Assembly (NCBI RefSeq): GCF_000004195.4
Contig: NC_030683.2
Coordinates: 72,263,764-72,327,763 of the forward strand
Reading direction: 5' to 3'
Origin: Xenopus tropicalis
Taxonomy: Eukaryota; Chordata; Amphibia; Anura; Pipidae
Length of the DNA: 64,000 bases
Below are positions 13,101-25,191 of the stretch, in pieces (the stretch's first letter is position 1; every line of letters begins with the position of its first letter). Below the pieces are notes generated by a model. The model was not told the origin of the DNA. It saw only the letters and a program-made list of their open reading frames with translations, and did no database searches. The translations under genes and the position numbers were made by a program.

Positions 13101-15605
13101 TAATAATGCACAATCACGTCCTGAAACCTTCCTTTCTAGGCAGGCAAACTCTTTATTTCCTTCAACTGGCCATTCCACTTTACATTTCCTGTCCTTTACC
13201 GCACTGTCATCCTGTGTCTGAAAAAAATAGCTCTGTAATTGTAACACAGACATGAAAATATAAGGTAATATTACAATCAAACCTGGACTAAGGCAACACT
13301 GGTCCATGTAGGGTACTTCTATTTCCCCAGAAGTAAGCTATGAAAGCAGGAAGTACATTTAAATTTTGTGTTATCAGTGAATTCTGAAGTTTTTATTGAC
13401 TACAAGTTAATGTGGCCATGCAAGGGCAAATTTCAGCTGCCGAGTCAGCTCCTTCGGTCCCAGTTGGGAGCTTTTCTGCCAGTGTATGGGGTACTTCGAT
13501 GGGCCTACCAGCCTTTAAACCTTTAAATTGGAAAGGGGCAGCAATCACATTGGCTCGTTGATGTGGCCCTCACCCTGGTGGCCATCATCCCTGAAAGATT
13601 TGCTGAAAATTTCTAAAAAAACAAAAGCTAAACAATATTATATTCCTTTGTAATTAAAACTATGTAGGCATACTGGCCTTGCTCTAAAATCATCCCTGCG
13701 CTGTAAAAGAAAAAATATAAAAAACATAATGTTTGCAATAGTAAGTACTATATTTTTGAAAGCAGTTTAAATACTATTGAATAATAATGAGAAATATCAA
13801 TTACACATTTTCTGTGGTTTTAAAAGTTATTTGTAAATGTAATTGCAATTGAAAGCAGTGTTTGTTTATTTCTGTCTGTTCTCTGATTATAATTATTGAA
13901 ACAATATAGCAGAGGTCCATCTTCCAAATCAGTGCTTCATGAGTCAGAACCTATAGGGCAGAGAATATAAACAGTCAATAGCTACTGCAAGTTACAAATG
14001 ACTTAAAAACCACTGAAATGTTATAATGAATGTATATTGTAAAGTTGCTTTGAATTATATTACATTTTTTGTTATGAAAAAAGCAGATTCTGGAGATCCC
14101 CTTTAAAAGATACATAATTGTGATGAATTATCTTTGTAAAGTGTTGCAGAATTTCTATGCTATAAAAATAAAGCATATGTTAACTGTCTAAAGGCTGCTT
14201 ATAACCTCAGAACCAGTGGATTCTAATTTACTAGGAGAGATGTAAAGCTAAATATGCTTATATTTTCATTCAGACAGACTTGTTTTTGTTTAGAATTATC
14301 TGAAATGCTACCTCTGATGTCTCCATTTGTTGCTTTGTGAATACTGGTCTGTATTTAAAATAGTAGATATTAAAAGGAATTTTTTTAGAATTCATGATAA
14401 ACACTTCTAAGGAAAAAAGTAGGGTTTGGAGACCTCTAACGAGTTGTGTCTGTGAGATATTATGTTATTACAGTATAACTTTTCGCAAGCAGTTGGGGTC
14501 TTTGCAGATATTCAGTTACTGATTTAACCTATTGAATACCCAAAGGTTTGCTTGATTCAGAAACAACTCAGAATGATTGCATAGTTTCATGTTGACAGCA
14601 TTTACACTTGGTCCATTCGTCTGAAATAAACTTTGTTCTTGCTGTGCCTCTGGAAGGAATGTGAAAAGAAGTCTTCACACTGACTGAAGCCTATATATCC
14701 CAAGGGCCATATAAACAGCTCACAGACTAAATCTACACAAAAGGCCTTGTGTCAGTTCCACGTAATGGAGACAAGAAGGAGAAAGCCAGACGTTGCACTG
14801 TGATTGGTTGTCCCCTTGGCAACTTAATGCACCTTTTTCTTAATGCAACTCAAAAGGAATAAGAGCATTTGTTTATTATACTACATAACTACCACCTAAT
14901 TTCAAATTTGCCATGTGCCCCTTGAACAGTATATTTTCTGTTTTCATTTCATTTTCTTTGTAATTGTAACTGTTGCAAGAATTTGCAGGTAACATGCACT
15001 AACTGCAACTGGGGTTACCTAAAGCAAAAAAAATGTAAAGCTTTAAGCTTTTTTAAAGTTGAACAGCTTTTAAAAATAATTTTCTGCCATGATTTGCACA
15101 GAAAAATGATAGAAACAGTTGATTTATGCCATTATTATTCCAGCATTTTGTTTTTTGGGTTTTTGTTTTTTTTTACTTGGGTACACAGGGCTTTTTTTCT
15201 TTCCAGGGAATAGCAGAGATCAAAGGGACTATGACATGTTCCTTGGATGTAAGGAATGGTTGTTAGAACCAAATAAGTGATTCATGAGTATATTTTAATA
15301 ACTATTCCCTACAATGATGTGGGCCTTTTTAATTTACACTTTGGAAAAAATATTTTTATGTAGCAGCCTGATGATGCTGCCACTAAAAGCTATCCTACCA
15401 GTATTTAGGCAGCTCCTATGGTTAGTAACAGCATTGATAGATATTGTATAATGATAGGTTAACTGGGGTGTTTTCTGAGGATGACAGTGGATACTGAATT
15501 ATGTTAAGGGAGGCATAATGACGTTGTGATTCCACAAAAAAGGAGTCCTCTGCTGCGCAGCCAAGAAATCTTATTCTTCCCAACCATATATTGAAATTAA
15601 TTTAA

Positions 15606-16087
15606 AGGAGAACTAAAGTTCAGCAAAGAATTAGGCCAGAAATGCTACGCCTTCTTTTTGGGGTATCTGTTAGGTTAGGGACTGACTCGCAATATACAGT
15701 ATACATACAATATAAAATTCCAAATACAAGGCTGTTTAGTAATGCATCAGATTCACATTGCATGGCAACATAGAAGCTAGCACATTCTGAATCACAAACA
15801 ATAATCAGTCCTGCACCACCAGCTTCTATGACAGACACCATTTTTCTGCTACTATTCAGATGACTGCTAAACTAAGTTTTTAAATAACATCCCAAAGCAC
15901 AATGAGCATTTGCATTGTCAGTAACACTTAAAATATGGCCCAACAATTTCTTAGATGGGGAACTCTTAATGACAATCTTGATGGCATGGATCATTACTGT
16001 TATAGGGCTGTTGAACATCTGGGCGAATACAGCAAGTTCAGTATGTAAAACAACTTTTATATACATAATTTAGGTTTTGGATTTCCT
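15606..16087. mobile_element. T2-like MITE, full length, TTAA-flanked
   Basis: The ends are AGGAGAACTAAAG and a terminal CCT, bounded by TTAA at 15602-15605 and 16088-16091. TTAA duplications and the AGGRR terminus suit the T2/Kolobok or piggyBac-type groups. It is about 480 bp long, has no coding capacity, and lies roughly 460 bp upstream of fli1 exon 2. Confidence 0.65.
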
Positions 16088-16552
16088 TTAATAAATTAAA
16101 TATCACTACAGTGCTGTAAATGATAATTAAAAAAAACTAAAAAATATTGTCCCATTTTTCATGTGACTGTTTCATGTAACTACTATGTGACTGTTCACAG
16201 AACTGTGTCCACTCTAAGTCATCAGTGATAATGTGCAATCCTCTTTATCTCCAGTTACCTTACCATACTCCTTTCTGATTCTGTGGTTTATCCCAAAGAT
16301 GTCATTAAATGCACGTACAGTTCTTGTATATGTGCAGTTCGGTAATCTCCGTTGTTGTATACATTTTTGGGAAAAAGTAAGCTGCTTGGTAAAACATATA
16401 GCAGTCTTTTGGTACCAATAGACAGATTTTTGGGAGTTCTTCTGTAGGTGCTCTATGAAATATATTATAATTATTTTCATTTTCACATCTTGTTTCTATG
16501 ATGTGCAAGCTCAGCATGAGCTTTCCTATTTAATTGCTCTCTTCTCTCACAG

Positions 16553-16764
16553 GAAGCTCTGTCTGTGGTGAGTGACGACCAATCACTTTTTGACTCAGCG
16601 TATGGAGCATCATCTCATCTCTCCAAAGTGGATATGACTGCATCAGCAAACCCTGATTATGGTCAGCCACACAAAATCAACTCCATACCCCCTCAGCAGG
16701 ACTGGATCAACCAATCTATGCGGGTTAACATTAAAAGGGAATATGAGCACATGAATGGATCCAG
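16553..16764 (+). CDS. fli1: fli1 coding exon 2 (N-terminal region)
   Basis: The acceptor CTCTCACAG precedes 16553 and the donor GTAAGA starts at 16765. The exon encodes residues about 7-77, starting [18 protein letters not shown] and ending REYEHMNGS, and splits the next Arg codon (AG|G). The exon begins on a whole codon, as expected if exon 1 ends after a six-codon start. This part of FLI1 contributes to transcriptional activation and is replaced or retained in known fusion proteins in human disease. The in-frame GTG at 16565 is not a real start. Codon use and sequence are intact. Confidence 0.95.
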
Positions 16765-17189
16765 GTAAGATTAAAAACTCTTAATGTCCAGACATTTTTC
16801 TCTCTGTCTATCTCTCTCTTTCACTCCCTTTTTTCCTTTCTGTACTAATCACTTCCTCATTCTCTATCCAGTACCCCATACCAAAAATTACCTATAATAA
16901 GAAACGATGGAAACATTTATATAGTTATATTGCTCTATCTCTACCAAAAATGGAACCTACCTCTTGGGTAACTTGCTAGCCCATAAATGCATTCTAGCTC
17001 TCCACAAGGTGTTGGCATGGCTAGTTCTAATAATCTCCATAGTTAGCGATGCTAAGTGGATGTATTTTTTTTAACATGCATTTTCAGTAACCCACTGCCT
17101 TAAATTTCTCCAAATACTTATACATAATATATATACACACACATATATATGTATAAATAAGTGTTTCCACAGATATCCATGTATTTTAA

Positions 17190-17586
17190 AGGACATGGAA
17201 AGGCCAAAATGTTAGGCACCCCCAAGTGACTTGAATCGCTTACCTTGTACCCCGGGCTGGTGCCCCTGTTAAGAGAAAACAGCACCAGCCCGGGGTACCT
17301 GTCGAGAGCGCTTCCTCCTTCCTGCTCGCGCTGCAGCCAATTGTCCCAGACAAATGCATGCGCAGTAGAGTGAAAAGCCGACTTCTCTGTTCAAAGTTTG
17401 GCTTTTCACTCTACTGCGCATGCGCGCACGATCGTTCAGGAAGGAGGAAGCGCTCGCTGCTACCCCGGGCTGGTGCTGTTCTCTCCTAACAGGGGCACCA
17501 GCCCGGGGTAGAAGGTAAGCGATTAAAGTCACTTGGGGGTGCCTAACATTTTGGCACCCCCAAGTGACTTTGTCTTTCCTTCTCCT
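17190..17586. mobile_element. T2-like foldback MITE, copy 1 of 3
   Basis: It is bounded by TTAA at 17186-17189 and 17587-17590, with ends AGGACATGGAAAGG and CTTTCCTTCTCCT. The interior folds back strongly: ACCCCGGGCTGGTGC appears in both arms, and GCGCATGCG-type blocks flank a centre near 17390. Related copies lie at 45321-45687 and 49702-50051. Confidence 0.75.
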
Positions 17587-17661
17587 TTAAGTATAATTGA
17601 AAGTTCTAGTAAGTAACTTGGAAATTAACATTTTGTCTTTATTTACTATATTAATGTCTAT

Positions 17662-17858
17662 GGGGCAGATTTATCAAAATGTGAGTTTAGAGCTTAATAC
17701 ATAAAAACTCACCCATGTTCCGTTCATTACTATGGGATTTTTAGAAGCATATTTATCAAATAGTGAGTTCTAACTTCTAAAATCCCATAAGAATGAATAG
17801 AACATGGCTGAGTTTTTATGTATTAAGCTCTAAACTCACATTTTGATAAATCTGCCCC
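17662..17858. mobile_element. MITE with GGGGCAGATTTATCAAA termini
   Basis: Left GGGGCAGATTTATCAAAAT and right ATTTTGATAAATCTGCCCC are inverted repeats. The whole 197-bp unit is close to a palindrome built on TTAGAGCTTAATACATAAAA. Related copies are at 46245-46466 and 60516-60640. Confidence 0.8.
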
Positions 17859-18232
17859 TAAGTCTTGCTGAAGCACTTTATCCTTATTCTTACTAATTCA
17901 TTTTCTAGAAAGTTATTCTTTACCACACATACCTATACAAACAGTTACCTATCTTTAATATGACTTTGGTTTGAGAAAGCCTGAGTTTTATTGAGACATG
18001 TAACTCCTGCCTTGGGCTGATTACTTAATATCCCTGCACTTAAGGCACCAAACTGTGATTTTAAATTCCATGTAGTGACCTACTTTTACCTCTGTAACTG
18101 TGTACAGGGCAGCAGTGCATTGATATTTAAGAATGGTGTCAGCAATACTTACAGTAGTTACATTATAGTGCAGATGCAAGAACCCCAAGAAAGGCTAGAA
18201 TGCACCTCTGAGCACTTTTGCTGTTTCAACTG

Positions 18233-18249
18233 CCCCCCCCCCCCCCCCC
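18233..18249. repeat. Poly(C) run of 17 bases
   Basis: This is an uninterrupted run of 17 C. The length may be uncertain in an assembly. Confidence 0.9.
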
Positions 18250-18379
18250 TCCGTCACGCACATGTTTTTAGTTAACTTGTACTTTGTCCAGTGCCTTGCA
18301 TTATTGTCATGCAGCTTTATAAAGCCAGAGGGCAAGGGGTTAATTCCAGGAGGTTTCTGCAGTCTTAATGTATAGTCCT

Positions 18380-18805
18380 TCCAACGGACACGAGGGCACC
18401 CACTCCGTTTAGAAGAAGGGAGGTTCCATTTAAATATTCGGAAAGGATTTTTTACAGTGAGAGCTGTGAAGTTGTGGAATTCCCTCCCCGAATCAGTCGT
18501 ACTGGCTGATACATTATATAGCTTTAAGAAGGGGCTGGATGGATTCTTAGCAAGTGAGGGAATACACGGTTATGGGAGATAGCTCTTAGTACAAGTTGAT
18601 CCAGGGACTGGTCCGATTGCCATCTTGGAGTCAGGAAGGAATTTTTTCCCCTCTGAGGCAAATTAGAGAGGTTTCAGATGGGGTTTTTTGCCTTCCTCTG
18701 GATCAACTTGTAGTTAGGCAGGTTAGGTATAGGCATTATGGTTGAACTTGATGGACGTATGTCTTTTTTCAACCCAACTTACTATGTTACTATGTTACTA
18801 TGTTA
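18380..18805 (+). pseudogene. CR1-like LINE, 3' end with ACTATGTT tail
   Basis: Reading from 18384 gives RTRGHPLRLEEGRFHLNIRK and then FFTVRAVKLWNSLPESVV, the C-terminal tail of CR1-type ORF2, to a stop after GYGR. This is followed by a 3'UTR containing GGTTGAACTTGATGGAC and a terminal repeat of the 8-mer ACTATGTT, the kind of short 3' repeat that CR1 elements carry. Only the last 65 or so codons of ORF2 remain, a standard 5' truncation. Confidence 0.8.
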
Positions 18806-18944
18806 AGCTTTCGTGTATAGCATGTTCCCTGTTATCTTGCTGGGGAGGGGAAAATTCATTAAAGATACTTGTATCCAAAGATGCTTCTTACACTTCTCTG
18901 TAGTGCTTGTGTGTACGCCCATCCCACCTCTTGTTCTGAATTGC

Positions 18945-19684
18945 CATTAATTTTAACGCATGTGTTAATTCGCGCGCCGAAATAACGCATGATTCACAAA
19001 CACTTAGATGCGCTAAATATCGCATTAGTCTATGCGAAAATTAACACCTACTTGGGCCAGGCGGTTATTATAGAAAAGTACAGTTAATGAGCTTTTGGCA
19101 ACACAATATGGACTTGCAGTGTTATTTATTCAAGTCTGTGTTGGCGCTAGAGTGATGCAGCCTCCAGTTTGTAGGGAAATGGTCATTTTCAGTACAGTAA
19201 TTTTCCGCAAGTATTGGCATGTATGGCTAACATGGCGTATGTTTATTCACACGACTGTTTATATGCAGCTACTATTTATATGCGGCTACTATTTATATGC
19301 TGCTACTATTAATATGCAGCTACTATTTATATGCTACTATTTATATGCTACTATTTATATGTGGCTACTATTTCTATGTGGCTACTATTTATATGCTACT
19401 ATTTATATATGGCTACTATTTATATGCGGCAACTATTTATACACGGCGACTATTTATACGCGGCGACTATTTATACGCGGGGCGTTGATTAGCGTATGTA
19501 CCGTCCAATACCACACGAAAATAGTCTTTGCGACTAAAATAAAGCATGCAGTATCGCGCATAAATTAACGCAAGTATGCTTTTAGTGAATCGTGCGTTAA
19601 GACATGAAAAATTAGATGCGCTAAAAATGTTACCGCATGCTATAAATAGCGCACGTTTTAACGCAATTTAGTGAATCCGCCCTT
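18945..19684. repeat. Interspersed repeat with inverted ends and internal minisatellite
   Basis: Both flanks share blocks such as TTAGATGCGCTAAA and TGATTCAC/GTGAATC in inverted or direct form. The centre (about 19258-19487) is a tandem array of roughly 15-16 bp units around GCTACTATTTATATG, with GGCGACTATTTATAC variants at the right. The borders are approximate. The open frames across the array (YLYATIYM-type) are repeat artefacts. Confidence 0.6.
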
Positions 19685-21388
19685 CTGTCTTTTATAAATA
19701 ATATATTAAGGCTATGCTCACTAAGTGGATTAAATGAGGGGTCTGCCATTTCTTGGGAATGCTTTAATAAAAGGTTATAGCAGATGAAAGGTCTGATGGT
19801 GGTGGGCTAATTCCGCTTTTGCCGTTTATTAAAATGGCCCTGCCCAAAAGTGCAGTTTGCACACTGCACTTGCAGTCGAAAATAAATCCTTCTGGTCTTT
19901 GATAGGCACTGGTCTTAGTTTGGCTTCATTTATGAATACTACAGCATGTGTAGCCATGGTCCTTACTTGACAAAGCCAGCAACTGCCATAGGCAGTGATG
20001 GTAGAGGTGACAGGCAAAGAAAGGTGTTTAAATCTCTGGCTGCACCACAGTCACAAAAATTCCATGTGTGTTGTAGGCAATAATGTTATTTCTATACAGG
20101 TAATGTCCTTGTATTTGAAAAGTTTCAGTGAGTTATGCAACACAAATTACATCACTATGCAGCAGTTATAACTAATGGCATAGATAATAGGATACATTTT
20201 AAAGCATATCCATAACGCTTACATAATTTAATATTTTGTTGGATTTACATAACTTACATAGCTACTGATGAAGGTTAACACTTAGGCAGTGAAACTTTTT
20301 TATATTTGAATCTATCATTTAAACCTATGGGCCTGATTTAATATGATTTAACAATAGCTTTTTTCTATGTATGTATTTATTTTGGTGTATTCAGCCTCAT
20401 TTGAGAAACACAAAGTGCACTAACCAAAAAGAAATTGGTTGCATTTCCTTGTGCAACAAAACATAGTTGTAAAGTGAAATGCCAACACATGTGTGCTGTA
20501 ACTGGTTACATGTGTAAGATGGGAGCTGCTACCTAACAATTGTACCTCTGTTACACCCTCAAAACAGTTATCTTCCATATCCTCTAGGGACTGTAATGAG
20601 CTCTTTGGTCTGCTGCCTGGAAAAACAGTAGCCAAAGATGAAAACTTAAATTCAAACATATGTTAGTCAACATCTTATATCCATTTTGCAGCATCGGCAG
20701 CCCTGCACAGACATTCGGAAAAAATTATAGATGAACTGCTAACCCACTTGAGAGATCAGAAACACATTACTAAGTAAAATCCCCCTTTTCTTTCAGTACA
20801 GCATTACTGTTCAGTTCTGTTGCTAGTGACAATAACAACTTGCTGTTGTAATGTATTGTGAAATGGTTTGAACTATGATGACTTCCAAAAAAGCTTAGAA
20901 TGTCAACATACACAAAGCAACCTGATTTGTTCACTGGTAGTAGAGGGGTTTTTATAATGCTAAGTATAGTGTCTGCAATAGTAAGTGGAAACAGACTGAT
21001 TGCACATTAATCTATACTGTATATAGTGGTTGTTGAGGTGATAAATAGAGATGTAACTACAGTTGAAGTAACAGCGGTGCAAGGTACATTATGTGCTGTT
21101 CTTCCAAAAATCCATTTTGGGAAGAGTAAAGACCTAGTAGAACAGCACTCAGTCTGTTTATTAGTACAAATATAAAATATTTTATACAGAAACCTGTAAG
21201 AAAGCTGGACTAGTAATTAGATTTTTTAACTCCTCCCTCTGTTGCTCATCTGAACAGGAAGTTAGAAAAGTAAAATCACTTGTGTCACTGTTTTCTTGTT
21301 TAGTGCAGTGTACATCAAAATCCATAGATACTTCCTAAAGGGGGTCTTCCACCCTGCTTTTAAATAATATTAGAAAATCTAATTCTTA

Positions 21389-21690
21389 GGGGCAGATTTA
21401 TGAAAACACGAGTTCGAATCCCAAATGGGAAAAATTCGGATTGAAAACGAAAATTTCTGAAGATTGCAAATATCACGAAAATTCTTACGAAAAAATCATA
21501 TTAGTCACGATAATATCGTATTGGCGATCCGAAAGTCACAACATTTTCGTACCATAGGATTGTAAACAGCGGCAAAACCGATCCAATTTTTTGTGGTAAA
21601 AATACAAAAAAGTCGCGCAAGCGTCGAAAAAGTCGACATACGGTTGGACCAATTGAATGAACGCTCGTTCGTGGATAAGTAAATGTGCCC
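21389..21690. mobile_element. MITE with GGGGCAGATTTATGAAAACACG end
   Basis: The left end resembles that of 47950 (ACACGAGTTCGAATCCC). The right end is AAATGTGCCC with a preceding GTTCGTGGATAAG inverse block. It is rich in CGAAAA/TTTTCG and has no coding capacity. Confidence 0.6.
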
Positions 21691-23349
21691 TCGTGTATAC
21701 ATTAATTTAACATTTTCAATAGTTTTAAATAGTTTTCAAAAGTCTATTGTATGCAGTTGTTATTGAAAGAGTATTTGTCTGGTTGTGATATTCTGGATTC
21801 CTGGCTTTCATTCCTCTGATTCCTAAAACTAGTTGAACAAAATTATATTATATTAGGTATATGTGCTATCAAATGTTCAAGTAGCCACTGTTGATGATTT
21901 TTTTGCCAGGTTTTCTAAGATTTGCTGCAAAAAAAATGTTTATAGACTCTAATATATTGTTTACTGAAAAAGGCACTGCAAAAGGTCTGGTGTAAAAAAA
22001 TGCCCAATGCGTTTCACAAATTTTCAGCATTTCACAAATTTTTTGCCAAAGCAAAGCTGGACAAATTTGCAGATTACAAGACAAGCCACAAGTGGATACT
22101 ACAATTGTCTAAAAAGAGCTATGGTGCTCCACATTAGACCCCATATTTGGGAAACCAAGGTCCCAAGTATTCTGAATAATAAATTCCGTACCTGTTTAAA
22201 CAAAAATATCATAGTATAAACCTCTAGAAGCCAGTTGAAGGTTTCCTGCACATCTGAATTTTTTATCCAGTTGTAGTTGGAACCATGTGTAAAGAGTTAG
22301 ATTCCAGGGACAGTGTGTGAAAATATAATATTAAAATATATTAAAATATTTTATGACAGTCCAAAAGATATGAAAAATATGAGGACAATGAAAGACTGTC
22401 AATTCTAAGTAGTAAAGTCCCGATTCAGTATAACACACGATATGATCAATAGCTTTTATATTGTAGGCTCTCATGTCAGCATGGCCCTCTAATTGTAAGA
22501 GACCCATTTGTTATAGTTTATTGCAAAGCACTATGTAACTTGTTCTGTAATGTGCAAAATCAGTCTTATTTCCAGTAAGCATCACATTTTTGATTGCACA
22601 AAATTAATGGTGATTATTTAATAGACCTCGAATTAAACTGATATATACTGTATTTATCCCAGATAGATGGTGGAGTTATGTACAGCCTTTACTTTTGCAT
22701 ACTCCAGCCATACTTGCAACTTCTCCAGGCTCCTCCACAGGGGCTAGTCACACAGTATGGGAACCACTGCCCTAAACAGACAGTACTGAGAAATGCAATT
22801 ATCCTTTGATGAAAGCACAACAGCTCTCTGAATCCAAACTGGATTTCAATTTTAAATATGTTATTTGGATTCAGGGTGGTGCCTGTTCTTTCCTTCTGCT
22901 CCAACCCAGTGTAACTAGTAAACCTAACTAGTGTATTTTTGACACCAAAAATAGTTACATGTTCTTTGGAGGAATTTTTAAAGAGTTGCGACCCCGAACA
23001 GATTCTGTAGCTTACGTTATTATATATGTTAAGGCTTGCTATATAATACCGTAGAGGATTTCTTATGCAGCACCTCACAGCAAACAGCACTGGTGTAAAC
23101 CAGTCTGCTCTCTAATGCTTAGAAAAAGTGCAGGTGTACTAGAACTGTGTAGTTATAGGGTATAGGGTATACATTGTTTCCAGTTGCAGAGACTGGATAC
23201 TAATGGCTAATAATGTTTAAGATATGCAATTTCAGATTCCAAACATTTGTCACACTTATTTAATGAACTATTGTTACAGTTAAGAACAGTTAAATTATTA
23301 TAATACTCACATACAACAACAATAATAATCTCAATTATATTTCTTTTAG

Positions 23350-23504
23350 GGAGTCACCTGTGGACTGTAGCATCAGCAAGTGTAGTAAACTTATTGGAGG
23401 GTCAGAGAACAATGCAGTGACTTACAATAGCTACATGGATGAAAAAAATGGTCCCCCTCCTCCAAATATGACCACAAATGAAAGAAGAGTTATTGTGCCT
23501 GCAG
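23350..23504 (+). CDS. fli1: fli1 coding exon 3
   Basis: The acceptor TTCTTTTAG precedes 23350 and the donor GTATGT starts at 23505. The exon completes Arg, then reads [35 protein letters not shown] and NERRVIVPA, and ends one base into the Asp codon. It covers residues about 78-129 and leads into the Pointed domain; the NERRVIVPA stretch is the domain's N-terminal edge. All 155 bases are intact and in frame with both neighbours. Confidence 0.95.
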
Positions 23505-23597
23505 GTATGTAACAGATTAACGGGACCTTCTAACCAGGGAGAGCTCACAACTTTACAATATGCATTTATCATTATATAGATGTGTGAGAGAGATTAA

Positions 23598-23843
23598 GGG
23601 GCTTATTTATTATGCTGTGTAAAACGAATTCGCCAAAAAAATGGAGTAAAAAGCTATGTAAAATAAATGGAAAAGATTGCCGTCTGAACGCCGGATATTA
23701 CGCCGTTATTTTCCATAAGTTCCGGTGGAAGAAAAAACGCGTAAAAAAATTATGCCGATTTTACGCCGTTTTTACACGGCGAAGCCAGGCGATGTGTGGT
23801 GAATATTCTCAACGTTTTTTACACAGCATAATAAATATGCCCC
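23598..23843. mobile_element. TTAA-flanked MITE
   Basis: It is bounded by TTAA at 23594-23597 and 23844-23847, with inverted ends GGGGCTTATTTATTATGC and GCATAATAAATATGCCCC. It is 246 bp long. TTAA duplications suit piggyBac- or Kolobok-mobilised MITEs. Confidence 0.8.
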
Positions 23844-24223
23844 TTAATGTACCTGAAAATTGATGCTATATGAACAACACCCTCCATTAGGCTTACATTC
23901 TAGCAATGACATGGCTTTATGTTAGAAAATGCATAAACACTATCTTAACTTCCAGAAATAAATATAAATATTACTTTTTTTTATAGAAACATATTTGATT
24001 CCACAGATTGAAAGAAACCCATGTTCACAGGCACCAGTTCCCATCCTTCTTTAGGCTCAGGCACACAAGGAGATTAGTGCCCATAACAAATCTTTGCTAC
24101 CATGGGGGACTAATCTTCCCAATCTCTCACACGGGAGATTATTCACTCACGATAAATCTTTACTACAGCAGGTGACTTATCTTCTCCAAGTCCCTCTGCC
24201 TGTTGTAGAGGGTGGTACACTTA

Positions 24224-24419
24224 GGGGCACATTCATTAAAGTACGAATTCAAATCACGAAATCCGATAATTTCTGATGATTGCAAAAGTCACAAAAATTC
24301 AGTTAGTTTGAATACGAAGATTTCTTACTTACGAAAATACGCAAAAGTTGTAAACTTTAAAAATACGAGAATACAAGTTTTTTGTAATCGGACCAGTCAT
24401 ACTTTAATGAATGTGCCCC
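24224..24419. mobile_element. MITE with GGGGCACATTCATTAAAGTA ends
   Basis: Inverted ends GGGGCACATTCATTAAAGTA and TACTTTAATGAATGTGCCCC enclose 196 bp and are flanked by TA on each side. The superfamily is not certain. Confidence 0.75.
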
Positions 24420-24987
24420 TAATTCTCTGGAAAGAAGAGGGACTTTAAGACTCAGAATCCATCATTTCACAATGGAACACAATAAGGGTGGCATTACATT
24501 ACATTGGTTTTCTTTCAGTCTTTGGAATCAGTTAAAATCTATCTATATTTATTTCTGAAAGTTCAGATAGCGTTTATGCACCTTTTCTACATAAACACAG
24601 CTGAATAAGCTTTTGTCAAAAAGAGGGGAATATTTTAAAGTATTTTGAGTTCTTTTATGCCTGCTGCATGGGCAGATTTCCCACAGGTGACAAATGGCCC
24701 TGTGTGTCATTGCCCTAAATAATGTCTTCCTAGCATGCACTAAAAAAAGGCAGCTTGCACCAAAAATGCAGATGAATGCTTAAAACATGCAATAAAGTTC
24801 TTTACATGTTTCATGCATAGCATTCATTTATAATTTGTTTTTATAAACTATAACTGAAATGAAACCACACAGAGACATCACATATTACCTAGTTTATAAC
24901 ATGGTAAAAAGTATCTGTAGATAGCACTGCTTGCAAAACTGTTTTAAAAGAATAACCCTGTATCTGATGTCATCTTTTTATGTCTAG

Positions 24988-25191
24988 ATCCCACCTTATG
25001 GAGTCAGGACCATGTACGCCAATGGCTGGAGTGGGCAATTAAGGAATATGGACTTGTGGAAATTGATTGCACCCTCTTTCAAAATATTGATGGCAAGGAA
25101 CTGTGTAAAATGAGCAAAGAGGATTTTCTGCGTAGCACATCCATATATAACACAGAGGTTTTACTTTCTCATCTCAACTACCTCAGGGATA
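24988..25191 (+). CDS. fli1: fli1 coding exon 4 (Pointed/SAM domain)
   Basis: The acceptor TGTCTAG precedes 24988 and the donor GTAAGT starts at 25192. The exon encodes residues about 129-197: [20 protein letters not shown], then [18 protein letters not shown] and [14 protein letters not shown]. This is the core of the Pointed (SAM-like) protein-interaction domain with its W-x-x-x-x-V-x-x-W-L motif. The 204-nt exon starts and ends in phase 1, so skipping it would keep the frame but remove most of the domain. Confidence 0.96.

Larger units (their letters stand above)
1..16552 (+). other. Presumed fli1 intron 1 (or upstream flank)
   Basis: No host coding exon was recognised here. The first exon expected for fli1 (start codon, five further codons, then a GT donor) was looked for by eye and not found. 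The stretch is AT-rich and carries the repeats listed separately. Between about 10.2 and 13.4 kb, and between 14.1 and 15.6 kb, I see only unique-looking AT-rich DNA with no supported feature. Around 13.43-13.62 kb and 13.9-14.11 kb there are weak remnants resembling Harbinger-like and T2-like repeats (the latter ending CCCCT-TTAA at 14098-14106). Confidence 0.6.
16765..23349 (+). other. fli1 intron 2
   Basis: GT-AG intron of 6,585 bp. It contains a T2-like foldback, a MITE, a CR1 3' end, a minisatellite-bearing repeat and another MITE (listed separately). From about 19.7 to 21.38 kb I see no supported feature. Around 22.68-23.08 kb there may be an old DNA transposon remnant (ATGGGAACCACTG-type end near 22758), but its borders could not be fixed. 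Confidence 0.85.
23505..24987 (+). other. fli1 intron 3
   Basis: GT-AG intron of 1,483 bp. It carries two complete MITEs (23598-23843 and 24224-24419) and otherwise no supported feature. Confidence 0.9.

Noticed and set aside
19095..19568. 157-codon frame with YLYATIYM repeats
   Set aside because: It is a read-through of the TACTATTTATATG minisatellite.
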